Origin: a bacterium
Lineage (GTDB): Bacteria > Gemmatimonadota > Glassbacteria > GWA2-58-10
Direction: 5' to 3'
Assembly (NCBI GenBank): GCA_021372515.1
Contig: JAJFUG010000025.1
Location: 1 to 20,464, forward strand
Length of the DNA: 20,464 nt
This document shows positions 1 to 7,495 of the stretch, one piece after another. Under the pieces are notes generated by a model. It did not search any database and was not told where the DNA came from. It worked only from the letters and a program-made list of their open reading frames with translations. The stretch's first letter is position 1, and the number at the start of each line of letters is the position of its first letter. Both the position numbers and the translations under genes were made by a program.

Positions 1-1062
1 CTCGCCCGCGCCCTGCCCTCCTACCAGAGGGTCACCCGGGTGCTGCTCTCTGGCGAGCCCCTGCCGCGCACGCGCCTGGGCAAGCTGCGGCGCTGGGAAA
101 TCGCCGCGCGCCTGGAGCGGGAGAACCAGGCGCCGGTGGAAAGCGACACAGCCGAAACCGACACGGATGAGCTGCTGGAGTTCACCCGCGCCTGGCTGAA
201 ACTCCCGCACACGCCCCGCGACAGCGACAGCCTGGAGATCGACCTGGGCCTGGACTCGCTGTCGCGTCTGGAGTTCCTCTCCGCGTTCGAGCGGCGCTTC
301 GGCCTCAGCCTGAGCGAGAGCGCGGCCGCCACCGCGGTCAGCCTGGGCGACCTGCGCCCCTGGCTGGAGCGGGCCGCGGACGGCTCCGGAGAATCAGTCG
401 GCAGCAAACCCCGGACGATCAAGAGCCTGGACCAGATCGCAGACCCGGGCCGAGGCTTGTTCGGACGGGCCTTGCGCGCGTTCGGCTGGCTGGTGCTGCG
501 CGTGTTCAGCCGAGTGCTGTTCCGGGCCGAGATCCAAGGCCTGGAGAACCTCCCCGATCCGCCCTACATCCTGGCCCCCAACCATGTCTCGTACCTGGAT
601 TGGGTCGTGCTGTACGGGATGCTGCCGCGGCGGATCGCGCGCGAGGTCTACAGCGTGGGAGTGACCGACATCCTGGACCGTTTCCCGCTTTCGGCGCTCT
701 GCTACCACGGACGGGTGATCAAGACCGGCACCCTCGCCACCACCGCCCTGTCGCTGGAGCGCTCGCAACTGGTGCTGGAGCGGGGTAAGCCGCTTATCAT
801 GTTCCCGGAGGGCAAGCGCTCTCTCGACAGCCGCACCGACACCCCCAAGCGCGGGCTGGGGCTTCTGGCCGTGCGCACCGGCGCAGCGGTGGTCCCGGTC
901 TACATCCACGGCGCCTGGCGCAGCATGAGCCGGGCGCACCCGGCCCTGCGGCCGGTCAAGATAAGCCTGGAGGTTATGCCGCCGCTGGACGCCGCTCTGA
1001 GCGAGCGCGACCTCGGCCGTCACTGGCACACCCTTATGCAAGAGAGAGACCCACTTGATTGA
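1..1062 (+). CDS. Acyl-activating ligase (C-terminal end) - acyl carrier - PlsC acyltransferase fusion, 5' partial
   Basis: The frame is open from the first base, so the start lies upstream; 353 residues are visible. Residues 1-31 match the extreme C terminus of AMP-forming acyl-CoA/acyl-ACP synthetases: LPRTRLGKLRR carries the conserved catalytic Lys (K28). Residues ~50-115 form an acyl carrier domain with LGLDSLSRLEF, Ser86 being the predicted phosphopantetheine site. Residues ~150-345 are a PlsC/LPLAT acyltransferase with NHVSYLD (His195, Asp200) and FPEGKRS (Glu270). Known chemistry of these domains suggests that a fatty acid is adenylated, loaded on the built-in carrier and passed to a lysophospholipid or similar acceptor at the inner membrane. 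The stop overlaps the next gene, an MFS transporter, by 8 bases. E. coli Aas joins PlsC and ligase domains in the opposite order and sits beside the MFS protein LplT, so this may be a rearranged counterpart. Domain calls are firm; substrate is inference. Confidence 0.88.
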   Translation, partial: LARALPSYQRVTRVLLSGEPLPRTRLGKLRRWEIAARLERENQAPVESDTAETDTDELLEFTRAWLKLPHTPRDSDSLEIDLGLDSLSRLEFLSAFERRFGLSLSESAAATAVSLGDLRPWLERAADGSGESVGSKPRTIKSLDQIADPGRGLFGRALRAFGWLVLRVFSRVLFRAEIQGLENLPDPPYILAPNHVSYLDWVVLYGMLPRRIAREVYSVGVTDILDRFPLSALCYHGRVIKTGTLATTALSLERSQLVLERGKPLIMFPEGKRSLDSRTDTPKRGLGLLAVRTGAAVVPVYIHGAWRSMSRAHPALRPVKISLEVMPPLDAALSERDLGRHWHTLMQERDPLD

Positions 1063-2338
1063 AAAACGGCTGCGGGTGTTGCTCTATGCTCTGTACGACT
1101 GGGGCAACTCCTCTTTCACCACCCTGGTGGTGACATTCATTTACAGCACCTATTTCACCAAGGCCATGGCCCCGGATCAGATCACAGGGACGGCGCTCTG
1201 GTCGCGAGCGGTGACCGCCACCGCGCTGATCGTGGCCCTGGCCTCGCCGCTGCTGGGAGTGTGGGCCGACCGCGGCGGGCACCGACGGGGGCTTCTGGCC
1301 GCGAGCAGCCTGCTCTGCATCGGGGCCACCGCTGCGCTGACTTTTATCACCCCCGGCCACTGGCTGGCCGCGCTGATCGTTTTCACCCTGGCCAATGTCG
1401 GGTTCGAGCAGGGGATGGTGTTCTACAACTCGTTCCTGCCAGATATCGCCGACCGGCACAACATCGGACGCATCTCGGGCTGGGCCTGGGGCCTGGGCTA
1501 CGCCGGGGGCCTGTGCTGCCTGGCCCTGGCCCTGGTGGGGTTCGTCACCGAGAACCCCTGGTTCGGCCTGAGCACGGAGGCGGGGTTCAACATCCGCGCC
1601 ACCAACCTTCTGACCGCAGCCTGGTTCGCGCTTTTCGGCCTGCCGTTCGTGCTGTTTTTCCGCGGGCGGGCGCGCACTGCCGAACCAGCCCCAACAGCGA
1701 CGGGAGCGGCCGCGCGGGGCGGACGGTTCCTGGCGACACTGGGACGGCTGCGGCGCTACCCCCAGGCGTTGCGTTTCCTGATCGCGCGGCTGTTGTACAA
1801 TGACGGGTTGATAACTATCTTCGCTTTCGGCGGCATCTACGCGGCCGGGACTTTCGGGATGACTTTCCGCCAGATAATCGTGTTCGGCATCGCGCTGAAC
1901 GTGGCCGCAGGTATAGGTGCGTTCGCGTTCGGCTGGCTGGATGACCGTGCCGGGGCCAAAGCCACGGTCCAGGTGAGCAACGTGGCCCTGGCCGGGGCGG
2001 TGACTCTGGCCGTGCTCACCCGCTCGCTGGCCCTGTTCTGGGTGGCGGCCATAGCGATCGGGCTGTTCGCCGGGCCGAACCAGTCGGCCAGCCGCTCCCT
2101 GTTGGCCCGATTCACCCCGGCCGAGCGCGAGGGCGAGTTCTTCGGGTTCTACGCCCTGTCGGGCAAGTTCACCTCGTTCCTCGGGCCGCTGTTTCTGGGC
2201 CTGGTGACCCAACTTAGCGGCAGCCAGCGCTGGGGCATGAGCACGCTGCTGATCTTTTTCGTGGTGGGCGGGCTGCTCCTGGCCGGAGTTGATGAGGCCG
2301 CCGGGGTGGAGGCCGCCACCGCGGTCCACCCGGATTGA
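1055..2338 (+). CDS. MFS transporter, UMF1 (Atg22-like) family
   Basis: A 427-residue polytopic membrane protein with about 12 hydrophobic segments. The N terminus carries the UMF1 hallmark YALYDWGNSSF (residues 11-21), followed by an MFS motif-A-like loop GVWADRGGHRR after helix 2 and a related GWLDDRAG loop in the second half. The TTG start at 1055 is preferred because it places the hallmark at the usual distance from the N terminus; its ribosome site is only a weak purine run (1042-1048) and translation is probably coupled to the upstream gene, whose end it overlaps. UMF1 proteins include the yeast vacuolar effluxer Atg22, but bacterial substrates are mostly unknown. Position beside the acyltransferase fusion suggests a lipid or lysolipid substrate, by analogy with LplT next to Aas; this is inference, since UMF1 is a different MFS family. 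Confidence 0.87.
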   Translation: MIEKRLRVLLYALYDWGNSSFTTLVVTFIYSTYFTKAMAPDQITGTALWSRAVTATALIVALASPLLGVWADRGGHRRGLLAASSLLCIGATAALTFITPGHWLAALIVFTLANVGFEQGMVFYNSFLPDIADRHNIGRISGWAWGLGYAGGLCCLALALVGFVTENPWFGLSTEAGFNIRATNLLTAAWFALFGLPFVLFFRGRARTAEPAPTATGAAARGGRFLATLGRLRRYPQALRFLIARLLYNDGLITIFAFGGIYAAGTFGMTFRQIIVFGIALNVAAGIGAFAFGWLDDRAGAKATVQVSNVALAGAVTLAVLTRSLALFWVAAIAIGLFAGPNQSASRSLLARFTPAEREGEFFGFYALSGKFTSFLGPLFLGLVTQLSGSQRWGMSTLLIFFVVGGLLLAGVDEAAGVEAATAVHPD

Positions 2339-2375
2339 GGCCTTTAGCAGCGCAATCCGCCCGGGAGGGCGTCGC

Positions 2376-3734
2376 ATGAAAAAACTGCTCGGCATTCTCT
2401 GGAGCGCCTACATAATCCTCCTGCCGCTCAACCTGACTTTCTGGCTGGGCGTGGAGAATCTCCTGCCGGTGGACTTTTTCGCCCCGCTGCTGCTGGCCCT
2501 GAGCGCCTGGGTCTGGCGGCGGGAGTGGCCGTCTCTGCTGCGCCGCGATTGGCCGGTGCTTCTCTATCTGGCCCTGTTCCTTCTCTCGGCCGGGACTGCG
2601 TTCCTGACTGGCGGGCTCAGCCGGGCTTTGATCGTAGCCGCCGCGGCGCAGGTCTACCTGGCGGCCCTCTATTTCGGCTTCCGCGCGGAGTGCCTGGAGC
2701 GCGGACGCCTCACGCACTGGCTCGGCCTCTGGGCCGTCGCGTCCTCGACATACGCGCTGGTGGGGATCGCGGGCGTGGCCCTGGGGTATTTTGGAATCGC
2801 CACTCCGCTGGCGCGCTGGTACCCCAACCTGGGCTCCGGCGCCTGGCGCATGGTGGGCACCCTGGGCCACAGCCCGAATTTCATTTTCAGCTACCTGCAC
2901 GCCGGGCTGTTTGTCTGCCTGGGACTCTATCTGAACGCCCGCGCGGGCAGGCCCGCGCCAGTCTCCCGCGGATGGCTCGCCGTCCTGACCGCGCTTCACA
3001 CCGCGGCCCTGTTCCTCACCTACTCGCGCGGGGTGCTGGGCACAGCCGCCGGGGTGCTGCTCGTTTACTCGCTGCGCAGCGGCAGCCTGACCCGCCCGTT
3101 GCGCGTTCTTCTCGGGACGGCCTGGGCCGGCCTCGCCGCTGCGTTCCTCTACAGCGCGGTATTTTTCACCTACACCACGGATGCCCTGTTCACCCCCTCG
3201 CAGGCCGCCGCCGACTCGCTGCGCCTGGCAGTCGACGCCCCGCACAAGAGCCTCTACGCCTACAAGAACGTGGTGCACCTGAGCGATGGGGCGCATTACA
3301 CGCGTCTGCCCGGCGGGTTCACGTTCCTGCCCGCCCAGCACTGGTATCTGCTAACCGCCTCCTGGGAGATGTTCCGCGCTCACCCGCTCCTGGGCGTGGG
3401 GCCGGGTCTCTACCCCAAGCGGCTCGACTGTCTGCGCGACAGCGGCGCGCTGGGAATCCCGCAGGGCATGCCGGAGCTGAAACCCCACTCCACATTCCTG
3501 GGGGCCTTGGCCGAGGGCGGATTTATTGGCTTTGCCGCGCTGGTCCTCCTGTGGGTTTTCCTGCTGCGGCGGCGGCTCGGAGGTTCCGATCCCCTGGCCC
3601 TGGCGCTCTGGTGCGGCCTGGCCGGCTGGCTGGTCGTGGGCCTCAACATCGACATCCTCAATTTCCGCTGGCTCTGGCTGTATTTTGCCCTGACAATGGC
3701 GGCGTTAAGGACTGGTGAAAGCGAGGGAGGCTGA
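2376..3734 (+). CDS. O-antigen ligase / Wzy-type polymerase family membrane protein
   Basis: 452 residues with roughly 10-12 membrane segments and one long polar loop (~265-335) between late helices, the arrangement of WaaL/Wzy family proteins. Family-type motifs are visible: TYSRG (215-219), HPLLGVGPG (336-344) and KPHSTFLGALAEGG (369-382) with a His (371) at the usual catalytic position. The ATG at 2376 has a GGGAGG ribosome site at 2363-2368 and begins a natural membrane N terminus; an in-frame ATG at 2289 lies inside the preceding gene and would add a Pro/Arg-rich stretch, so it was not chosen. Proteins of this family join or polymerise lipid-linked glycans on the periplasmic side of the inner membrane. 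It follows the MFS gene after 37 bases and is probably co-transcribed. Whether it is a ligase or a polymerase cannot be told from sequence. Confidence 0.8.
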   Translation: MKKLLGILWSAYIILLPLNLTFWLGVENLLPVDFFAPLLLALSAWVWRREWPSLLRRDWPVLLYLALFLLSAGTAFLTGGLSRALIVAAAAQVYLAALYFGFRAECLERGRLTHWLGLWAVASSTYALVGIAGVALGYFGIATPLARWYPNLGSGAWRMVGTLGHSPNFIFSYLHAGLFVCLGLYLNARAGRPAPVSRGWLAVLTALHTAALFLTYSRGVLGTAAGVLLVYSLRSGSLTRPLRVLLGTAWAGLAAAFLYSAVFFTYTTDALFTPSQAAADSLRLAVDAPHKSLYAYKNVVHLSDGAHYTRLPGGFTFLPAQHWYLLTASWEMFRAHPLLGVGPGLYPKRLDCLRDSGALGIPQGMPELKPHSTFLGALAEGGFIGFAALVLLWVFLLRRRLGGSDPLALALWCGLAGWLVVGLNIDILNFRWLWLYFALTMAALRTGESEGG

Positions 3735-3745
3735 AATTTTTTTCT

Positions 3746-3778
3746 TGACCAATGTAAAATATCATTGACATTGTGTCA
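3746..3778. promoter_or_regulatory. Imperfect inverted repeat, candidate operator over the -35 box
   Basis: TGACCAATGT (3746-3755) faces ACATTGTGTCA (3768-3778). The reverse complement of the right arm differs from the left arm by a single extra A. The inner CAATGT/ACATTG arms are perfect and separated by 12 AT-rich bases. The right arm covers the -35 box completely, so a bound protein would block the promoter. The obvious candidate ligand is the XRE-type repressor encoded at the end of the same operon (8431-8670); that link is inference. Confidence 0.5.
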
Positions 3779-3793
3779 GGTCGAGCGTACAAT
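3765..3793 (+). promoter_or_regulatory. Strong sigma70-type promoter for the membrane-paralog operon
   Basis: TTGACA (3765-3770, consensus) is followed after exactly 17 bases by TACAAT (3788-3793, one mismatch to TATAAT). Transcription would start near 3800, giving a leader of about 40 bases before the ATG at 3841. The stretch just upstream is AT-rich (3735-3765), in contrast to the GC-rich surroundings. It is the best promoter match seen in the window. Confidence 0.75.
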
Positions 3794-3840
3794 CAGGCAG
3801 GCGATAATCACGTTTATCCTCTTTCCCTGCCGAGGCGCGT

Positions 3841-4731
3841 ATGAACCCCTACCAGAGAATGGCCTGGTTCAACCTGACCGTGATCCTGTTCACCTGCGTG
3901 GCGTTTGCCGGCCTGTATACCGCCACCGGCAACCTGGGCGGCTCGCAGGCGGCGTTCGCCTGCCTGGCGCTGATCGGCTTTTCCGGGTTGTTCCTGGCCG
4001 GGGTCAAGGGCCGCGCGCCGCTGGATGACGAGTACCACCGGTGGGTCCGCCAGAAATCCTCCGTTGCGGCGATGACGGTTTTCTGGCTGTATTTTGTCGC
4101 CGGCTCGGTTTACATGACCGTGCATTTCGAGACAAGCATCCCGAAAGACCTGTATTCATTATTTTTCTGGTTTGGATTTATACTGGTCCTGACTGTCCAG
4201 TCCCTGGCCACTCTTTTTATCTACAGTTCCGACCTGTCCGAGCGCCGCACCCTGCTTAACCGTTTCAGGAGTATGAACAATACCCGTAAAAGCGGCCTCA
4301 TACCTCTGCTCGTTTTCTGTTTCGTGGGCTTTCCTTTCCTCTGGGTGATGAACAAGGGTCGCTACGGCGAGTTGCCGCCCGGCTTTATGCTTTTAACCGA
4401 TATCTCATTCGCCGTGATGTACGCGCTGGACATCTATCTCATGGTCCGGACCGCCCGGACCGACTCGGAGCGCCAGGCAGTGCGCCGCGCCCGGCGCTGG
4501 TCCCTGGCCGCCATGGGCACCGCGGCCGCGGCGGCGCTGGCCGTGGCCGGGCGTCTCACTGTGATCCCGGCCGGGAATACTCCCTGGGACTGGTATGTCC
4601 TGTTCTACATTTTCAACAGCCTGTTTGTCGGTCTTTTAGTCATGCCGCTCAGCCTGGTGATACTCGGCGGCCTGGCGAAAGAGACCCGGAAAACGAACCC
4701 GTCACCGCCCGATCCCCACACAGAGGCCTGA
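3841..4731 (+). CDS. Long membrane paralog 1 (about 8 TM), unknown function
   Basis: 296 residues with about eight hydrophobic segments (near 12-28, 36-54, 76-94, 107-128, 152-170, 183-202, 220-238, 252-277). Conserved with the next two genes: N-terminal QRMAWFNL, a short cytoplasmic loop KGRAPLDDEYH (56-66), a SIPKDL segment, and YSSDLSERRTLLNR (128-141) after helix 4. The N-terminal half aligns in order with the short paralogs from 6516 onward (DEYH with DELE, QSLATLFIYSSD with QSLGILYYSARP). The second half has no evident partner there. Ribosome site GAGG at 3832-3835. First gene of the operon, directly behind the strong promoter. I recognise no named family with certainty; the DE-loop between helices 2 and 3 recalls the DUF2178/DUF3796-type membrane proteins often encoded beside XRE regulators. 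No catalytic motif was seen. Confidence 0.85.
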   Translation: MNPYQRMAWFNLTVILFTCVAFAGLYTATGNLGGSQAAFACLALIGFSGLFLAGVKGRAPLDDEYHRWVRQKSSVAAMTVFWLYFVAGSVYMTVHFETSIPKDLYSLFFWFGFILVLTVQSLATLFIYSSDLSERRTLLNRFRSMNNTRKSGLIPLLVFCFVGFPFLWVMNKGRYGELPPGFMLLTDISFAVMYALDIYLMVRTARTDSERQAVRRARRWSLAAMGTAAAAALAVAGRLTVIPAGNTPWDWYVLFYIFNSLFVGLLVMPLSLVILGGLAKETRKTNPSPPDPHTEA

Positions 4732-4732
4732 G

Positions 4733-5611
4733 ATGCACCCCTTCCAGAGAATGGCCTGGTTCAATCTGGGCGCGTCGATGCTTTCAGTTGTCAGCTTTCT
4801 TGTCCTCCGCCCGGTTACAGGACGCCCCGGAGTTTCGGCCGTACTCGCGCTTTGTTGGTGGTTCGGGCTGGCTGGGTTGTATTTTCTGCTGACTGTCAGG
4901 AAAAGGGAGCGCAAGCCGCAGTGGGATGAATACCACATCGAGGTGGCCCGGCGCTCCAGAGGCATCGGCGGGCTGGCCTTTGTCACTTACGCCGGTCTGG
5001 CATACTGCTATGTGACTTTTCATTATCTCGGCGAAAGCATCCCTTTCGACATGTTCCAGGTCCTCTCCTCAGCCGGAGTTGTCGTTTTCATGGGGGCCTG
5101 CTCCCTGACCGCGCTCAGCATATATTACAGCGACTGCACGGAGCGGCGGACCGTGCTCGACCGCTGGCACAGGCTGAACGCTCTCCAGAAAAGCGCCCTC
5201 GCCGGAGTGACCGCGATCTGGATCTATCCGCTGATCTTCTGGCTGGCTGCGAGAGAAAGTTCGATCCGGGGCCTGCCGCCTGAAGCTCTGCCCTCGGCGA
5301 TAGCTTTTTCCTATGGCCTGTTGTATTTCATCAATCTGTATCAATTGAGAAGGATCGCCCGGGCGAGCGGAGATGAAAAACGGCTGGCCGGGGCTTTCAA
5401 GGCCTCGCTGGCAGGGATGCTGGCGGCCGTGGCTCTCGTTTCGATCGGGATGGTCTGGCTGGCTGCCGGCAAGGAAAGTGCGTGGCTCGCCCATTTGCCC
5501 GCGGCCTTCTTCATCGTGATTTTCGCCGCCGAGCTGACCCTGTTCCTGGCCCCGCTGCTGAACCGGAGCGGCCGGGAACGGACACGGCAAGAAACGTCCT
5601 CCGAGGCTTAA
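4733..5611 (+). CDS. Long membrane paralog 2 (about 8 TM), unknown function
   Basis: 292 residues, paralogous to the genes on either side. It starts one base after the previous stop, so translation is almost certainly coupled. The first 36 bases differ from the start of long paralog 3 at a single position, although the proteins diverge strongly further in. Shared motifs: QRMAWFNL (5-12), QWDEYH (63-68), ESIPFDMF (101-108) and YYSDCTERRTVLDR (131-144). Between helices 1 and 2 it lacks the GNLGGS segment shared by paralogs 1 and 3, and the loop before DEYH is more basic (RKRERK). The C-terminal half has about four more helices and a charged tail. It appears to be the most divergent of the three; function unknown. 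Confidence 0.85.
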   Translation: MHPFQRMAWFNLGASMLSVVSFLVLRPVTGRPGVSAVLALCWWFGLAGLYFLLTVRKRERKPQWDEYHIEVARRSRGIGGLAFVTYAGLAYCYVTFHYLGESIPFDMFQVLSSAGVVVFMGACSLTALSIYYSDCTERRTVLDRWHRLNALQKSALAGVTAIWIYPLIFWLAARESSIRGLPPEALPSAIAFSYGLLYFINLYQLRRIARASGDEKRLAGAFKASLAGMLAAVALVSIGMVWLAAGKESAWLAHLPAAFFIVIFAAELTLFLAPLLNRSGRERTRQETSSEA

Positions 5612-5631
5612 TCCACAAGTAGAGGCTTAAA

Positions 5632-6519
5632 ATGCACCCCTTCCAGAGAATGGCCTGGTTCAACCTGATGGTGGTAGTGTTCACGGTCATGGTCTTTGTC
5701 ACAATCTATGCCAGCAGCGGCAACCTGGGCGGCTCGCTGGCAGCGTTCGGCATTCTGGCCCTGGCCGCGTTCTCGGGGCTGTTCCTGGCCGGGGGCAAGG
5801 GCCGCGCGCCGCTCTGGGATGAGTACCACAAGGAAATAAATCGGCGGGCGCTGAACATGGCGGCCCAGGTTTTCTGGTTCTATTTCGCGGCCGGGGCGAT
5901 CCTGATCATGCATTTTTACAAACAGAGCGTCCCGGCCGACCTTTTCGCCGCGTTTTTCTGGTACAGCCTGCCCCTGCTGCTGGCGGTGCACTCCCTGGCC
6001 GTACTGGTGTTCTACGGCTCGGACAGCTCCGAAAGGCGGACTCTTCTGGACCGCTGGCGCGGCCTGGGCGACTTTCGACGGAGCGCGGTGCGGGCCTTTG
6101 CCTCGCTGAACGTTGTCGGGTTCGTGTTCCTGGCAGTCATGCTGAAAGCGCGGGAGGAAAGCCGGCCTTTCGGCAAGATGCTGGCCGTGAACGCGGTTTT
6201 CCTGCTGACTTATTTCCTGCTCTACCGGGGGCTGGGCCAGTACGCCCGGAGCGAAACGGAGATAGACCTCCTGGCCCAGGCGCGCAAGCGCTCGCTCAAG
6301 ACCTTTCTGATCGTTGCGGCGTCCGTGGTGGGCGGCTATCTGGCCGTGTGGGCCCTGACCGCGGCACCGCCCCTGGCCTGGTTCTGCCTGTACGGCGTAT
6401 ACTATGTGATCCTCTGCGCCAGCCTGTCGCTGTGCCTGGGTTCGATTGCAAAACAGCCGCCGATGACAGTATTCGGGAGATGGAAAAAGAAAACCGAACC
6501 GGAGGGAAAAGCAAAATGA
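5632..6519 (+). CDS. Long membrane paralog 3 (about 8 TM), unknown function
   Basis: 295 residues, closest to paralog 1: they share GNLGGS (30-35), GLFLAG followed by KGRAPL, DEYH (63-66), a VPADLF/IPKDLY segment and SDSSERRTLLDRW (130-142). Twenty bases separate it from the previous stop, and within them GAGGCTTAA recurs (5603-5611 and 5622-5630), as if the end of the upstream gene had been copied along with the duplicated start. The gene ends in a basic tail and overlaps the first short paralog by four bases (ATGA, 6516-6519), which ties the long and short sets into one transcript. Membrane location is clear; biochemical role is unknown. Confidence 0.85.
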   Translation: MHPFQRMAWFNLMVVVFTVMVFVTIYASSGNLGGSLAAFGILALAAFSGLFLAGGKGRAPLWDEYHKEINRRALNMAAQVFWFYFAAGAILIMHFYKQSVPADLFAAFFWYSLPLLLAVHSLAVLVFYGSDSSERRTLLDRWRGLGDFRRSAVRAFASLNVVGFVFLAVMLKAREESRPFGKMLAVNAVFLLTYFLLYRGLGQYARSETEIDLLAQARKRSLKTFLIVAASVVGGYLAVWALTAAPPLAWFCLYGVYYVILCASLSLCLGSIAKQPPMTVFGRWKKKTEPEGKAK

Positions 6520-6944
6520 CCCGTCTGCAGAAATTAGGCCTCCTGTACGTCTGCCTGCTGCCGATTTTTGCAGCCGCATTCCTGGTGTTATATGCCGCCG
6601 GAGTGGGGAACCAGTATAAACATGCGTTATTTATAGTAATCGCAGTCTGGGTTTTCGGTTCAGTCATGCTTAAAAACAGGTACGGCGAGAATAAATCGGT
6701 TCCTTTCGGCAAGCTCGATGAACTGGAAAGGGAGATAACACTCAAGTCCTACATTCTGCAATTCGCTGGGGTATTTGTTTATCTGATGATGATCTGGCTG
6801 TGGTTCGATTTTGTGCCGGCAAAGTTATTCAGGGATTTTGTGCTCGGAGCATTCTACTTCAGTTACGTGTTCAAAGGCATTGGACTGCTCTACTACAGCC
6901 GTCACCTTGACCGGGGCCGCGACATTAAATTGGACCAGGTCTGA
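6516..6944 (+). CDS. Short membrane paralog 1 (about 4 TM), unknown function
   Basis: 142 residues with four hydrophobic segments (near 8-28, 36-52, 82-98, 106-126). It opens with MTRLQK, the signature of all four short paralogs, and has LDELEREITLKSY (67-79) between helices 2 and 3 and LLYYSRHLDRGR (124-135) after helix 4. The ATG at 6516 has GGAGGG at 6501-6506; an upstream in-frame start at 6348 lies within the preceding gene and is rejected. The DELE..I..K pattern resembles the DER..I..KA pattern of DUF2178-type proteins encoded beside XRE regulators; that resemblance is from memory. Base composition is visibly more AT-rich than in the long paralogs, which may mean separate ancestry or relaxed codon selection. 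Confidence 0.83.
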   Translation: MTRLQKLGLLYVCLLPIFAAAFLVLYAAGVGNQYKHALFIVIAVWVFGSVMLKNRYGENKSVPFGKLDELEREITLKSYILQFAGVFVYLMMIWLWFDFVPAKLFRDFVLGAFYFSYVFKGIGLLYYSRHLDRGRDIKLDQV

Positions 6945-6988
6945 GTGCCAGCCGCGGCAGACATCCCCCTGACTCAGGAGAACCGGCA

Positions 6989-7495
6989 ATGACCCGCCTG
7001 CAGACAAACGCACTCGGAACAATCGGGCTCTGTCTTCTATGGCCCCCGCTCTATATGCTGTTTCGGCTGAGTGGATTTTTCGATCCATACAGATGGACGA
7101 TGTTTGCCTTCCTGCCGATTTCCATTATCCCCGTCTGGATGTTTGCCAGGCGTTGGCGCAACGGTGGTGCGCCGGTGGAAACGGACGAGTTGGAGGAGCG
7201 GATCGCGATGAAGTCGTACCAGTGGGTCGGCCAAGGGGCGCTGCTGTATTTCACGGTGTTCCTGATATTGGTTGACACTCAAAAAGGTTATGCAATTATC
7301 CAACACAATCTGCCCGCCTTTTTCTTCGGTATGCTGATTACTATCTGGATATCGCAAAGCCTCGGAATTCTGTATTATTCGGCCCGGCCCGAGGCCGCCC
7401 GTCTGCGGATGGGCCGCCTGGATCTCTGGCTGCTCCGCAGAAGAGGCCCGCTGTCTCGATCCGAAAACCATCCCGGCCCGGAGGAGGACCGATGA
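6989..7495 (+). CDS. Short membrane paralog 2 (about 4 TM), unknown function
   Basis: 168 residues: MTRLQ start, four hydrophobic segments (near 9-28, 37-53, 84-97, 107-130), TDELEERIAMKSY (65-77) in the central loop and QSLGILYYSARP (123-134) after helix 4. This copy gives the clearest match to the N-terminal half of the long paralogs: QSLGILYYS corresponds to QSLATLFIYSS of paralog 1. It has the longest C-terminal tail of the short set, a basic stretch (LWLLRRRG) followed by a polar end. Ribosome site AGGAG at 6976-6980, after a 44-base gap. It overlaps the next gene by four bases (7492-7495). Function unknown. Confidence 0.84.
   Translation: MTRLQTNALGTIGLCLLWPPLYMLFRLSGFFDPYRWTMFAFLPISIIPVWMFARRWRNGGAPVETDELEERIAMKSYQWVGQGALLYFTVFLILVDTQKGYAIIQHNLPAFFFGMLITIWISQSLGILYYSARPEAARLRMGRLDLWLLRRRGPLSRSENHPGPEEDR

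Noticed and set aside
2289-2375. Upstream in-frame ATG of the O-antigen-ligase-like gene.
   Set aside because: It lies inside the MFS gene, adds a Pro/Arg-rich segment before a natural membrane start, and lacks the good ribosome site seen for 2376.
1034-3341. Two long overlapping minus-strand frames (453 and 375 codons).
   Set aside because: They lie opposite the UMF1 and O-antigen-ligase-like genes, have Gln/Gly/Arg-rich translations and no recognisable domain.
3796-3831. GGCAGG/CCTGCC stem just before the ribosome site of long paralog 1, possible leader hairpin.
   Set aside because: Transcription is predicted to start near 3800, inside the left arm, and the 24-base loop makes a 6-bp stem weak.
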